Part shown: one piece after another, positions 1-5,914 of the stretch
Layout: every line of letters starts with the position of its first letter
Numbering within the stretch: the first letter of the stretch is position 1
Assembly: GCA_002329485.1 (NCBI GenBank)
Contig: DCTZ01000008.1
Location: 1-5,963 of the forward strand
Length of the DNA stretch: 5,963 nucleotides
Origin: Caryophanales bacterium UBA1427
GTDB taxonomy: Bacteria > Bacillota_I > Bacilli_A > ML615J-28 > CAG-313
Direction: 5' to 3'
Notes under the pieces: generated by a model
What the model was told of the DNA's origin: nothing
Seen by the model: only the letters and a program-made list of their open reading frames with translations
Databases searched by the model: none
Translations under genes and position numbers: made by a program

Positions 1-67
1 GACGCGCTGGACTCAAAATCCAGTATCCGATGAGGATGTGTCGGTTCGACTCCGACTACTGGCACCA
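1..67 (+). tRNA. tRNA-Leu(CAA), 5' end cut off by the window
   Basis: This is the 3' portion of a class II tRNA. The anticodon stem pairs 7-11 with 19-23 (CTGGA/TCCAG) around the 7-nt loop CTCAAAA, which places anticodon CAA at 14-16; it reads the leucine codon UUG. A long variable arm (24-39) forms a small ATCC/GGAT stem, as expected for tRNA-Leu. The T arm pairs 40-44 with 52-56 (GTCGG/CCGAC) around TTCGACT. The acceptor 3' strand is 57-63, the discriminator is A64, and CCA (65-67) is encoded in the DNA. The 5' acceptor strand and most of the D arm lie before position 1. The long variable arm excludes most other isotypes, and the anticodon settles leucine. Confidence 0.95.
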
Positions 68-88
68 TTTTATCATTCTACTTAATTG

Positions 89-120
89 ACTATTTTCGAA
101 TGAAAATAGTTTTTTCTTTT
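89..120 (+). terminator. Intrinsic terminator after tRNA-Leu
   Basis: A perfect 9-bp inverted repeat, ACTATTTTC (89-97) with GAAAATAGT (102-110), encloses the 4-nt loop GAAT. It is followed directly by a T-rich run (111-123, broken by one C at 116). It lies 21 nt after the tRNA CCA end and should end tRNA transcription. The stem is AT-rich, but the T-run is long. Confidence 0.85.
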
Positions 121-145
121 TTTCAGGGTTTAAATGTGGTATAAT
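117..145 (+). promoter_or_regulatory. pepT promoter (extended -10)
   Basis: A consensus -10 TATAAT lies at 140-145, preceded by TGG (137-139), which makes an extended -10 element. At 17-bp spacing the -35 position (117-122) is only TTTTTT, a poor match supplied by the tail of the tRNA terminator; the extended -10 may compensate. Transcription would begin near 152, giving a leader of about 27 nt before the pepT ATG. The inference rests on sequence match and position. Confidence 0.75.
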
Positions 146-178
146 TATCCAAAATAATAAAAGAAAGTTGGTGTTACA

Positions 179-1396
179 ATGTCAACCAAAGAGCGTTTTT
201 TATCGTACATCGCTTTTGATACGCAATCAGACCCCAATTCCGATACTTCTCCAAGTACGGAAAAGCAAAAACGTTTGGGCGAATATTTGGTCAAAGAATT
301 AACGCAAATCGGAATTGCCGACGCTTATCTTGATCAATACGGTTATGTCTATGCATTTTTGCCAACCAACCAGGAAAGCAAACTGACTGTCGGCTTGATT
401 GCCCATATGGATACCGCCCAGGAGATGCCGGGTGAATGCTTAAACCCTAAAATCATTTCCCGCTGGCAGGGAGAAGACATCGAATTAGGCAACGGTCTTA
501 TTTTGTCCTCCCAAGCTTTTCCGATTCTCAACAAGTACCGGGGACACGAACTGATTACTACCGACGGCACTACTTTACTTGGAGGAGACGACAAAGCGGG
601 AATTGCCATAATCATGGAAACAATTAATCTGCTTGTCAAAGAGGATTTGCCTCGGCCGAATATTATGGTTGTCTTTACTCCGGATGAAGAAATCGGTCAA
701 GGCACAAGTCATTTTGACTATTCCAAAAAAATGGATTTTGCCTATACTTTGGACGGCGGACCTATCGATGTCATAAATTTTGAAAACTTCAATGCCTGGA
801 GTGCGGAAATTACCGTGGAAGGCAAAGCAATCCATCCGGGAGATGCCAAAAATAAAATGGTCAACAGTTTGCTCGTTGCTATGGAACTCCAAAGTATGCT
901 TCCGGCTTTTGAAAACCCGGCCTTTACGGAAAAATACGAAGGTTTTTACCATTTAACCGAAATGAGCGGAACGGTTGCCCAAACCAAAATGCACTATATC
1001 ATTCGCAACCACGACGAAACCAAAATCAAACAACAGTTGGAATTGATGAAAAGCATTTGTTCCTTTTTGAATCAAAAATACGGTGCGAATACCGTCGATT
1101 TGCAACTAAAGAAAAGTTATGCCAATATGCGTCCGTTATTGCTTGAACGCCACGAAGTGTTGGAATATCCAATTAAGGCTTTAAAACGAAAAGGAATCAC
1201 AGCCAGTTTTGAACCGATTCGCGGCGGAACGGACGGCGCCCGCTTGACTTTCGGCGGCATTCCTTGTCCGAATCTCGGAACCGGCAGCGGAAACCATCAT
1301 GGTCCTTATGAGTTTGCTTCCGTTGATGCGATGGACAAAATGACCGAAGTATTGGTTGAACTGATGAAAATCATTGCTTTGGAGACAAATGATTAA
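179..1396 (+). CDS. pepT: Peptidase T (tripeptide aminopeptidase), M20B family
   Basis: This cytoplasmic zinc aminopeptidase removes the N-terminal residue from tripeptides, a late step in the use of imported or degraded peptides. The 405-aa product matches the usual PepT length (about 405-410). Expected metal and catalytic residues are all visible: H76 and D78 in the AHMDT motif, D137 in GGDDKAG, the catalytic and ligand pair E170-E171 in TPDEEIG, D192 in LDGG, and H374 in NHHGPYEF. The central lid/dimerisation domain is about residues 205-315. The substrate-side IRGGTDG motif is at 347-353. There is no signal peptide. The ATG at 179 has an upstream AAGTTGGTG (165-173), 7 of 9 bases matching AAGGAGGTG, with 5-nt spacing. 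The gene has its own promoter and terminator and appears monocistronic. It faces the neighbouring - strand genes convergently. The specific PepT signature makes another M20 subfamily unlikely. Confidence 0.97.
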   Translation: MSTKERFLSYIAFDTQSDPNSDTSPSTEKQKRLGEYLVKELTQIGIADAYLDQYGYVYAFLPTNQESKLTVGLIAHMDTAQEMPGECLNPKIISRWQGEDIELGNGLILSSQAFPILNKYRGHELITTDGTTLLGGDDKAGIAIIMETINLLVKEDLPRPNIMVVFTPDEEIGQGTSHFDYSKKMDFAYTLDGGPIDVINFENFNAWSAEITVEGKAIHPGDAKNKMVNSLLVAMELQSMLPAFENPAFTEKYEGFYHLTEMSGTVAQTKMHYIIRNHDETKIKQQLELMKSICSFLNQKYGANTVDLQLKKSYANMRPLLLERHEVLEYPIKALKRKGITASFEPIRGGTDGARLTFGGIPCPNLGTGSGNHHGPYEFASVDAMDKMTEVLVELMKIIALETND

Positions 1397-1403
1397 TAAA
1401 CTT

Positions 1404-1441
1404 AAAGAGGTTACCTGAAAAGTTAGGCAACCTCTTTTTTT
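1404..1441 (+). terminator. pepT terminator, possibly shared with the convergent mgtC-like gene
   Basis: AAAGAGGTT (1404-1412) pairs with AACCTCTTT (1429-1437). The hairpin continues past one A/C mismatch (1413/1428) with CCT (1414-1416) against AGG (1425-1427). On the + strand it runs into a T-run at 1435-1441. Read on the - strand, the same hairpin follows directly after the mgtC-like stop codon, but the following run is only TTTAAGTTTATT. Termination in that direction would be weaker. No other terminator for the - strand unit is visible between the two genes. Confidence 0.85.
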
Positions 1442-2186
1442 AAATATCTTCCATGGACAAAACCCAATTTTGTTGCGTTATGGCGCGTACAACATCGTCA
1501 AAAGCTTTGTCCTTTTCAACGGAAAAGTAAAAATAAACCTCTTTATAATGTACACCGTTGGATTGGTATTTATTGTGAAAGAATGTTTTTTTCACAATCG
1601 CCCCGGAGTCTTTCAATATAGCCAACAGTTCCAACTCGTGTTGTTCTTCAAAAGCAATGAAAACACGGTGTTCTTTAAAGCGGTTTGATAGTTTTCGGCC
1701 GATTCGCCGGCTCGATAACATAAGCGGCAAAAGTACAACAGCGGTCACAAAGGCAATCAGATAGTTGGCGATCCCGCCCATACCTATCAAAAGCCCCAAA
1801 GCGGCGGCTACCCAAAGCATGGCGGCCGTGGTGATACCTTTGACATTTCCTCGGTTGAAAATAATCGTTCCTGCGCCCAAGAAACCGATTCCGCTGACCA
1901 CTTGAGCGATAATACGTCCGGTGTCAATGCTGATGTATTCTTTAAAGTCAGAATTTTCCAAAGTCGCATGGTACAACATGGAAACCAAATTCAATTGCAA
2001 AAGCGAGAATAAACAAGCACCAAGGGAAACAAACATAAAGGTGATGAATCCGGCCGGTTTATTTTTGAGTTCGCGTTCAAAACCGAGAATGGCGCCGAGC
2101 ACTGTTGCAAGCACTAATCGAAATATTTGTTCCAGGTATGATACTTCGAAGAAAAGTTTCGATTGGTCAAAAAAAGATTCAAACAT
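1440..2186 (-). CDS. MgtC/SapB family membrane protein
   Basis: The 248-aa product is a polytopic inner-membrane protein of the MgtC/SapB family. Family hallmarks are GFEREL-KNKPAGF (35-47), FVSLGA (52-57), and the RIIAQVVSGIGFLGAGTII block (91-109) followed by GITTAAMLWVAAALGL (117-132). Predicted membrane segments lie near 18-36, 47-70, 92-110, 119-135 and 138-157. A soluble C-terminal domain (about 172-248) resembles the ACT-like tail of longer family members. Some relatives help cells cope with low magnesium or inhibit ATP synthase, but most are uncharacterised; the role here is not known. After KNKPAGF this protein reads ITFMFV, whereas many relatives have RTHMLV, so conserved Arg and His residues are replaced. 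The start ATG has a strong GGAGGG (2192-2197) 5 nt upstream. It follows pdp by 25 nt with no promoter between them, so it is probably co-transcribed. There is no room for a long regulatory leader like that of Salmonella mgtC. Confidence 0.93.
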   Translation of the reverse strand: MFESFFDQSKLFFEVSYLEQIFRLVLATVLGAILGFERELKNKPAGFITFMFVSLGACLFSLLQLNLVSMLYHATLENSDFKEYISIDTGRIIAQVVSGIGFLGAGTIIFNRGNVKGITTAAMLWVAAALGLLIGMGGIANYLIAFVTAVVLLPLMLSSRRIGRKLSNRFKEHRVFIAFEEQHELELLAILKDSGAIVKKTFFHNKYQSNGVHYKEVYFYFSVEKDKAFDDVVRAITQQNWVLSMEDI

Positions 2187-2211
2187 CTTATCCCTCCATT
2201 TCCTGTTAAAT

Positions 2212-3522
2212 TTAGCGAATCGAAGTTATGATAATCGGTCTTGGTGCAACTTTTTCATTCGAAAAGCGATAAGCATCGTGGGTTAAGGCAAGAGCCTCGT
2301 CGATATGTTCGCCTGAGGTATAAAGCGTAGCGATTTTTTCGTGGTATTTAACTTTGTCGCCCACTTTTTTGTGAATGACGATTCCGACGCCGTGGTCAAT
2401 GACATCTTCTTTTTTGGCCCGACCGGCACCCAAAATCATGGCTGCTTCCCCGATTTTTAACGCATCGATATGTTCGACATAAGCTTCCTGATTTTCCTGA
2501 TAATATAAATCAACCGTATGGGTTGCCAAAGGCATCAGGGAATAATCTTCGACTACTTTAGGATTTCCACCCTGACGTTCAACCATCTGTCTAAACTTTT
2601 CCAACGCTTTGCCGGAAGAAATGACTTCATCCACCAAGGCCAAAGCTTCTTCCATGGTTGAAGCAATTCCCGAGATTAAGAACACTTCCGCGGAAAGGTT
2701 ATAGCATAGTTCCGCAAAATCTTTCGGTCCTCTTCCTTTCAGGGTTTCAATCGCTTCGATGACTTCCAAAGTATTTCCTATCGCAAACCCGAGCGGCTGT
2801 TCCATATCGGTTAAAGTGGCTACGGTTTCTCTGCCCGAAGCTTTGCCGATAGCTACCATCGCTTCGGCTAATCTTTTGGCGCTTTCCACATCTTTCATGA
2901 AAGCTCCGCTACCTACTTTTACATCCAAAACGATGTAGTCGGCTCCGCTGGCCAGTTTTTTGGACATAATCGAAGCAGCGATTAAACCGATAGATTCGAT
3001 GGTGCCCGTTACATCGCGAAGAGCATACAATTTTTTGTCGGCCGGGGTAATATTGGCGCTTTGGCCGATAATCGACAAACCGATATCATTGACTTGCCGG
3101 AAAAAAGCCTGACTGTCAAGTTCGATTTGATATCCCGGAATCGATTCCAATTTGTCAAGAGTTCCGCCGGTATGGCCTAAACCCCGCCCGCTCATTTTGG
3201 CGATTTTTACGCCCCCGGCTGCGCAAATCGGACCGACCACCAAACTAGTTTTATCGCCCACACCGCCGGTGGAATGTTTATCGACTTTTACCCCTTTAAT
3301 CGGCGAAAGATCTACCATATCGCCGCTGTGAACCATAACATCGGTTAAAGCGGTCATTTCTTCAAAATCCAATCCGACAAAATAGATTGCCATCAATAAG
3401 GCCGATATTTGATAATCGGGAATTTCATTATGGACATAGCCGTTTATCAAAAAGGCCAGTTCTTCTTTCGTTAATTTTTGTCCATCCCGTTTTTTGGTTA
3501 TTAAATCGACTGTGCGAAACAA
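2212..3522 (-). CDS. pdp: Pyrimidine-nucleoside phosphorylase
   Basis: This cytoplasmic enzyme splits uridine, deoxyuridine or thymidine with phosphate into base and (deoxy)ribose-1-phosphate for nucleoside salvage. The 436-aa length is typical. Motifs in order: phosphate-binding KHSTGGVGDKTS (82-93), the family signature SGRGLGHTGGTLDKLE (111-126), base-contact residues R169, S184 and K188 in YALRD and SIMSKK, and VGSGAFMK (203-210). The C-terminal alpha/beta domain includes GAGRAKKEDVIDHGVG (365-380). K109, just before the signature, fits the Gram-positive broad-specificity Pdp type, whereas E. coli DeoA has methionine there (from memory of the family). The start is TTG at 3522-3520. AGAGGAGG sits 8 nt upstream, no in-frame ATG lies near the N-terminus, and MFRTVDLI aligns with known N-termini. 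It is the first gene of a unit with the mgtC-like gene and has a strong promoter at 3577-3605. Thymidine-only DeoA is the alternative. Confidence 0.96.
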   Translation of the reverse strand: MFRTVDLITKKRDGQKLTKEELAFLINGYVHNEIPDYQISALLMAIYFVGLDFEEMTALTDVMVHSGDMVDLSPIKGVKVDKHSTGGVGDKTSLVVGPICAAGGVKIAKMSGRGLGHTGGTLDKLESIPGYQIELDSQAFFRQVNDIGLSIIGQSANITPADKKLYALRDVTGTIESIGLIAASIMSKKLASGADYIVLDVKVGSGAFMKDVESAKRLAEAMVAIGKASGRETVATLTDMEQPLGFAIGNTLEVIEAIETLKGRGPKDFAELCYNLSAEVFLISGIASTMEEALALVDEVISSGKALEKFRQMVERQGGNPKVVEDYSLMPLATHTVDLYYQENQEAYVEHIDALKIGEAAMILGAGRAKKEDVIDHGVGIVIHKKVGDKVKYHEKIATLYTSGEHIDEALALTHDAYRFSNEKVAPRPIIITSIR

Positions 3523-3530
3523 CGTATAAA

Positions 3531-3538
3531 CCTCCTCT
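3531..3538 (-). promoter_or_regulatory. Ribosome binding site fixing the pdp TTG start
   Basis: Read on the - strand this is AGAGGAGG, a near-perfect Shine-Dalgarno sequence. It ends 8 nt before the TTG at 3522. Because no ATG or GTG start fits this site in frame, it decides in favour of TTG. Confidence 0.85.
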
Positions 3539-3576
3539 AAAGGATAAAAAAATACCCTTTTTGTACTCTATATTTC

Positions 3577-3605
3577 ATTATACCATATTATGCTTGTTTT
3601 TTCAA
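3577..3605 (-). promoter_or_regulatory. pdp promoter (sigma-A type, extended -10)
   Basis: On the - strand, TTGAAA (3600-3605) and TATAAT (3577-3582) are separated by 17 bp. TGG (3583-3585) adds an extended -10. This is the best promoter in the window, with 5 of 6 bases at -35 and 6 of 6 at -10. Transcription would begin near 3570 and give a leader of about 48 nt. It lies just downstream of the plsC terminator, so pdp can be expressed independently of the thyA unit. Confidence 0.88.
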
Positions 3606-3631
3606 ATAAACGTTACCGGCAATTCTTATTC

Positions 3632-3662
3632 AAAAAAGACCGGCAGTTTTTTACCTGCCGGT
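3632..3662 (-). terminator. Terminator of the thyA-dfrA-plsC unit, overlapping the plsC 3' end
   Basis: On the - strand ACCGGCAG (3662-3655) pairs perfectly with CTGCCGGT (3646-3639) around an 8-nt loop. The hairpin is followed by C and six Ts (3638-3632). The upstream arm lies inside the last codons of plsC, and the TAA stop (3653-3651) sits in the loop. The GC-rich stem and the T-run make it convincing. Confidence 0.92.
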
Positions 3663-4535
3663 TTCGTCAATTTCCTGTTTTTGCTTTAAATAACGTTTCG
3701 GAACTTTCAGGAAGCGGTATTTCTTTCTTGCTTCCGCAATATCTTCTTCAATCTTTTGATGCACCAAATCGCTTAATTCGTGCGTTTTCATCGAATTGAT
3801 GAATTCAGGCGATAAACAATCGACCACTTTGACATACACGCGCGTAATCAGGGGCATGCGTCTTGCAACTTTATAGGATCCGTCCAAAGCGAGCACAATC
3901 AAATTTGCCTGCGCTTTTTGGGCTACCTTAAAACTGCCGGCCCTAAACGGCAACAGATTCGGTCCCCGGGAACGCGTTCCTTCCGGATAAATCATAAAGT
4001 TTACCCCGGATTTGACCTCTTTGATTACCTTGATGATGGTTTCCGCGGCTTTAAAGTCGTTTTCCCGGTCCAATCCCATTCCGCCTAGGGCTTTGGCAAT
4101 TCCGCCAATCAAAGGATTACGGTCATGGCTGTCTTTATACAAAGACGCATGGGGATAGTCTTTTAAAACCACAAAGAAAATAAACATATCCAAAAAACCT
4201 TGGTGATTGGTATAGATAACAAAAGGACGGTCTTTCGGAATTCGTTCCAAACCTTCCACATGATATCTGACACCAAGCCAGAAATTGCAAAAACGGGCAA
4301 TTTCGCGAATCAGCCAATGGCGGAAAGGACTTTTGGGGTTATAATGTTTGGCAAGGGCTTTTCCCCCAAAAATCAGGATAAGGATAATCACGATGCATAA
4401 GATGGAAAAGGCAACCACAAAACCCCCGATTCCCCAAAGCAAAGCAATCCACCATAATTCGCCGCTTAACAATTTCCCGATAAACAAAGCGATTAACGAA
4501 CCAAAACCCAGAATAAAACTCAACGCTAAAATCAT
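3651..4535 (-). CDS. plsC: Lysophospholipid acyltransferase, PlsC-like (1-acyl-sn-glycerol-3-phosphate acyltransferase)
   Basis: This membrane-bound enzyme is expected to move a fatty acyl group to lysophosphatidic acid, giving phosphatidic acid for phospholipid synthesis. The 294-aa protein starts with hydrophobic segments at about 3-20 and 27-58, then a cytoplasmic PlsC/LPLAT domain (about 90-240). Motif I is NHQGFLD (110-116), the HX4D catalytic pair being H111 and D116. Motif II is around GLDREND (154-160), with R157. Motif III is YPEGTRSR (183-190). Motif IV is IVLALDGSYK (213-222), where the usual proline is absent. The tail is basic and charged. The frame stays open upstream to 4658, but that part overlaps dfrA. 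The ATG at 4535 overlaps the dfrA stop as ATGA and has AAAGGA (4543-4548) upstream, so I chose it. It is the last gene of the thyA unit. The family is certain; the exact acyl acceptor is inferred. Confidence 0.93.
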   Translation of the reverse strand: MILALSFILGFGSLIALFIGKLLSGELWWIALLWGIGGFVVAFSILCIVIILILIFGGKALAKHYNPKSPFRHWLIREIARFCNFWLGVRYHVEGLERIPKDRPFVIYTNHQGFLDMFIFFVVLKDYPHASLYKDSHDRNPLIGGIAKALGGMGLDRENDFKAAETIIKVIKEVKSGVNFMIYPEGTRSRGPNLLPFRAGSFKVAQKAQANLIVLALDGSYKVARRMPLITRVYVKVVDCLSPEFINSMKTHELSDLVHQKIEEDIAEARKKYRFLKVPKRYLKQKQEIDETGR

Positions 4536-5005
4536 TTCTGTTTCCTTTCGTACACCGAAAAAGTGCAGTTGGGGGTTACATCCGTTTGGATTAACTGAAA
4601 GTCCTGCAAATCGAATTCGGGAAAATAAGTATCTCCGGAAAAGGTTTGATGAATCCACGTGATGTAAAGGCGATCTGCTCGGTTGATTAATTGTTCATAA
4701 ACGCTTCTTCCCCCGATAATAAAAACTTCTTCGTGCTTTTTGTTTTCCAAAAATTCCGTTAAATTTTTAACAATTATTCCTTCCCCCGGAAGCGTCTGTT
4801 TCGAAGTCAAAACATAGTTGGTCCGACCGGGCAAAGCTTTATGCAATCGGTTAAAAATACTCAGATAAGTATTGTAACCCATCAAAACACTTTTGCCCAT
4901 GGTTACTTTCTTAAAATAAGCCAAATCTTCGGGGTAATGCCAAGGCAAATCGTTACCGCGACCGATTAAGCGGTTTTTGTCCATCGCAACGATAATCGAC
5001 AACAT
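4532..5005 (-). CDS. dfrA: Dihydrofolate reductase
   Basis: This cytoplasmic enzyme reduces dihydrofolate to tetrahydrofolate with NADPH, recycling the dihydrofolate that ThyA produces. At 157 aa it has the size of chromosomal bacterial DHFRs. Visible motifs: the Met20-loop IGRGNDLPW (14-22), the catalytic acid D27 in YPEDLAYF, MGYNT (42-46), folate-contact R61 in LPGRTN, the nucleotide-binding FIIGGRSVYEQ (95-105), LYITWI (113-118), and GDTYFPEF (124-131). At position 44, which is usually arginine in the MGR-x-T motif contacting the NADPH 2'-phosphate, this protein has tyrosine. The ATG overlaps the thyA stop by one base (TAATG), with AAGGTGG (5013-5019) 7 nt upstream. The TGA stop overlaps plsC (ATGA). 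Both overlaps suggest translational coupling. Nothing marks it as a mobile resistance dfr: its setting next to thyA is the usual chromosomal one. Confidence 0.97.
   Translation of the reverse strand: MLSIIVAMDKNRLIGRGNDLPWHYPEDLAYFKKVTMGKSVLMGYNTYLSIFNRLHKALPGRTNYVLTSKQTLPGEGIIVKNLTEFLENKKHEEVFIIGGRSVYEQLINRADRLYITWIHQTFSGDTYFPEFDLQDFQLIQTDVTPNCTFSVYERKQK
4541..4548 (-). promoter_or_regulatory. Ribosome binding site for plsC, inside dfrA
   Basis: On the - strand this reads AAAGGAAA; its AAAGG core (4548-4544) lies 8 nt before the ATG at 4535. It falls within the last codons of dfrA. It supports the start that overlaps the dfrA stop rather than the longer open frame reaching 4658. Confidence 0.75.
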
Positions 5006-5886
5006 TAGACCGCCACCTTGGCTTTAATTGCCGGATACGGATTATATCCGACCAGTTCGAAATCCTCGTATTTGAAATCAAGAATATTGGTTTGATTGCC
5101 GTGGATAATCATCTTCGGCAGTTCCCGCGGCGTTCGGGTAAGTTGTTTATTTACCTGTTCGATATGGTTCAAATAAATGTGGGAATCTCCCATCGTATGA
5201 ACAAATTCACCGACTTCCAAATTGGTTATTTTGGCTACCATCATGGTTAAAAGGGCATAGGATGCGATATTGAACGGCACGCCTAAAAAGACATCGGCCG
5301 ACCGCTGGTACAAAAGACAGGAAAGTTTCCCGTCATTGACGTAGAATTGAAACAATAAATGACATGGCGGCAAAGCCATTTCTTTCAGGTAAGCCGGGTG
5401 CCAGGCGTTGACGATTAAACGTCGCGAGGTAGGATTGGTTTTGATTTCGTCGATTACTTTCTGAAGCTGATCGACGACTTTACCGTCTCCGCCCACAAAA
5501 GCCCGCCATTGCTTGCCGTAGACGGGACCGAGATTGCCGTATTTTTTCGCAAACTCGTCGTCAGCGGCGATTTTTTGGGCGAACTCTTCGATTGTTTCGC
5601 CCTGATAATCGCTGCTTTGGGTATATTTTTGGAAAGGCCAATCGTTCCAAATCCGCACCCCGTTTTTCACCAAATACTGAATATTGGTATCTCCCCGGAT
5701 AAACCACAACAATTCATGAATTACCGAATGAAGATGAACTTTTTTAGTCGTCAGAAGCGGAAACCCTTGGGATAAATCAAAACGCATTTGATAGCCGAAA
5801 TACGAAATGGTTCCCGTTTTGGTGCGATCGTCTTTTAGGTGTCCTTTCGTTAAAACAGTCCGACATAATTCTAAATATTGCGTCAT
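5005..5886 (-). CDS. thyA: Thymidylate synthase (ThyA type)
   Basis: This enzyme methylates dUMP to dTMP using 5,10-methylenetetrahydrofolate and releases dihydrofolate; it acts in the cytoplasm as a dimer. In the 293-aa protein the following are visible: R21 in DDRTKTGT, E58 in HELLWF, R155-R156 for phosphate, nucleophile C175 in LPPCHLLFQF, QRSAD (194-198), N206 in GVPFNIASY, H236 and Y238 in DSHIYLNH, and a normal C-terminus ending IKAKVAV. Between IWNDW (79-83) and GNLGPVYG (117-124) is an insertion of about 30 residues absent from the 264-aa E. coli form but shorter than the roughly 50-residue one in L. casei. A GTG at 5895 would lengthen the frame but overlaps the Shine-Dalgarno sequence. 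ATGs at 5889 and 5886 remain; I chose 5886 because MTQYLELC matches family N-termini. It is the first gene of the unit and has a promoter at 5915-5943. Confidence 0.97.
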   Translation of the reverse strand: MTQYLELCRTVLTKGHLKDDRTKTGTISYFGYQMRFDLSQGFPLLTTKKVHLHSVIHELLWFIRGDTNIQYLVKNGVRIWNDWPFQKYTQSSDYQGETIEEFAQKIAADDEFAKKYGNLGPVYGKQWRAFVGGDGKVVDQLQKVIDEIKTNPTSRRLIVNAWHPAYLKEMALPPCHLLFQFYVNDGKLSCLLYQRSADVFLGVPFNIASYALLTMMVAKITNLEVGEFVHTMGDSHIYLNHIEQVNKQLTRTPRELPKMIIHGNQTNILDFKYEDFELVGYNPYPAIKAKVAV

Positions 5887-5894
5887 CATTTCCA

Positions 5895-5900
5895 CTCCTT
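5895..5900 (-). promoter_or_regulatory. Ribosome binding site for thyA
   Basis: On the - strand this reads AAGGAG. It lies 5 nt before the ATG at 5889 and 8 nt before the ATG at 5886. It overlaps the GTG at 5895, which rules that codon out as the start. Confidence 0.85.
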
Positions 5901-5914
5901 TTTATCATGTAAAA

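Noticed and set aside
40..67. tRNA-Leu 3' end as a possible integration (att) site
   Set aside because: No second copy of the 3' segment was seen in the window and there is no integrase or phage gene beside it.
575..952. Open frame on the - strand inside pepT
   Set aside because: It is the reverse of a clearly functional gene, has no recognisable domain, and no convincing ribosome binding site was noticed.
3387..3799. Overlapping + strand open frames across the pdp/plsC intergenic region
   Set aside because: They run over the - strand promoter, the terminator and the ends of two real genes; their translations resemble no family.
4536..4658. N-terminal extension of the plsC frame to an ATG at 4658
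   Set aside because: It lies wholly inside dfrA, encodes no family-like sequence, and the ATG at 4535 has a ribosome binding site and a coupled ATGA overlap.
4348..4662. Open frame on the + strand opposite plsC/dfrA
   Set aside because: It is a shadow of two real genes, with low-complexity lysine/proline-rich content.
4532..5005. Acquired trimethoprim-resistance dfr cassette
   Set aside because: The gene is embedded by overlaps in a chromosomal thyA unit, with no cassette attachment site, integrase or transposase nearby.
5887..5895. GTG start for thyA at 5895
   Set aside because: The codon overlaps the AAGGAG ribosome binding site; ATGs at 5889 and 5886 are correctly spaced.
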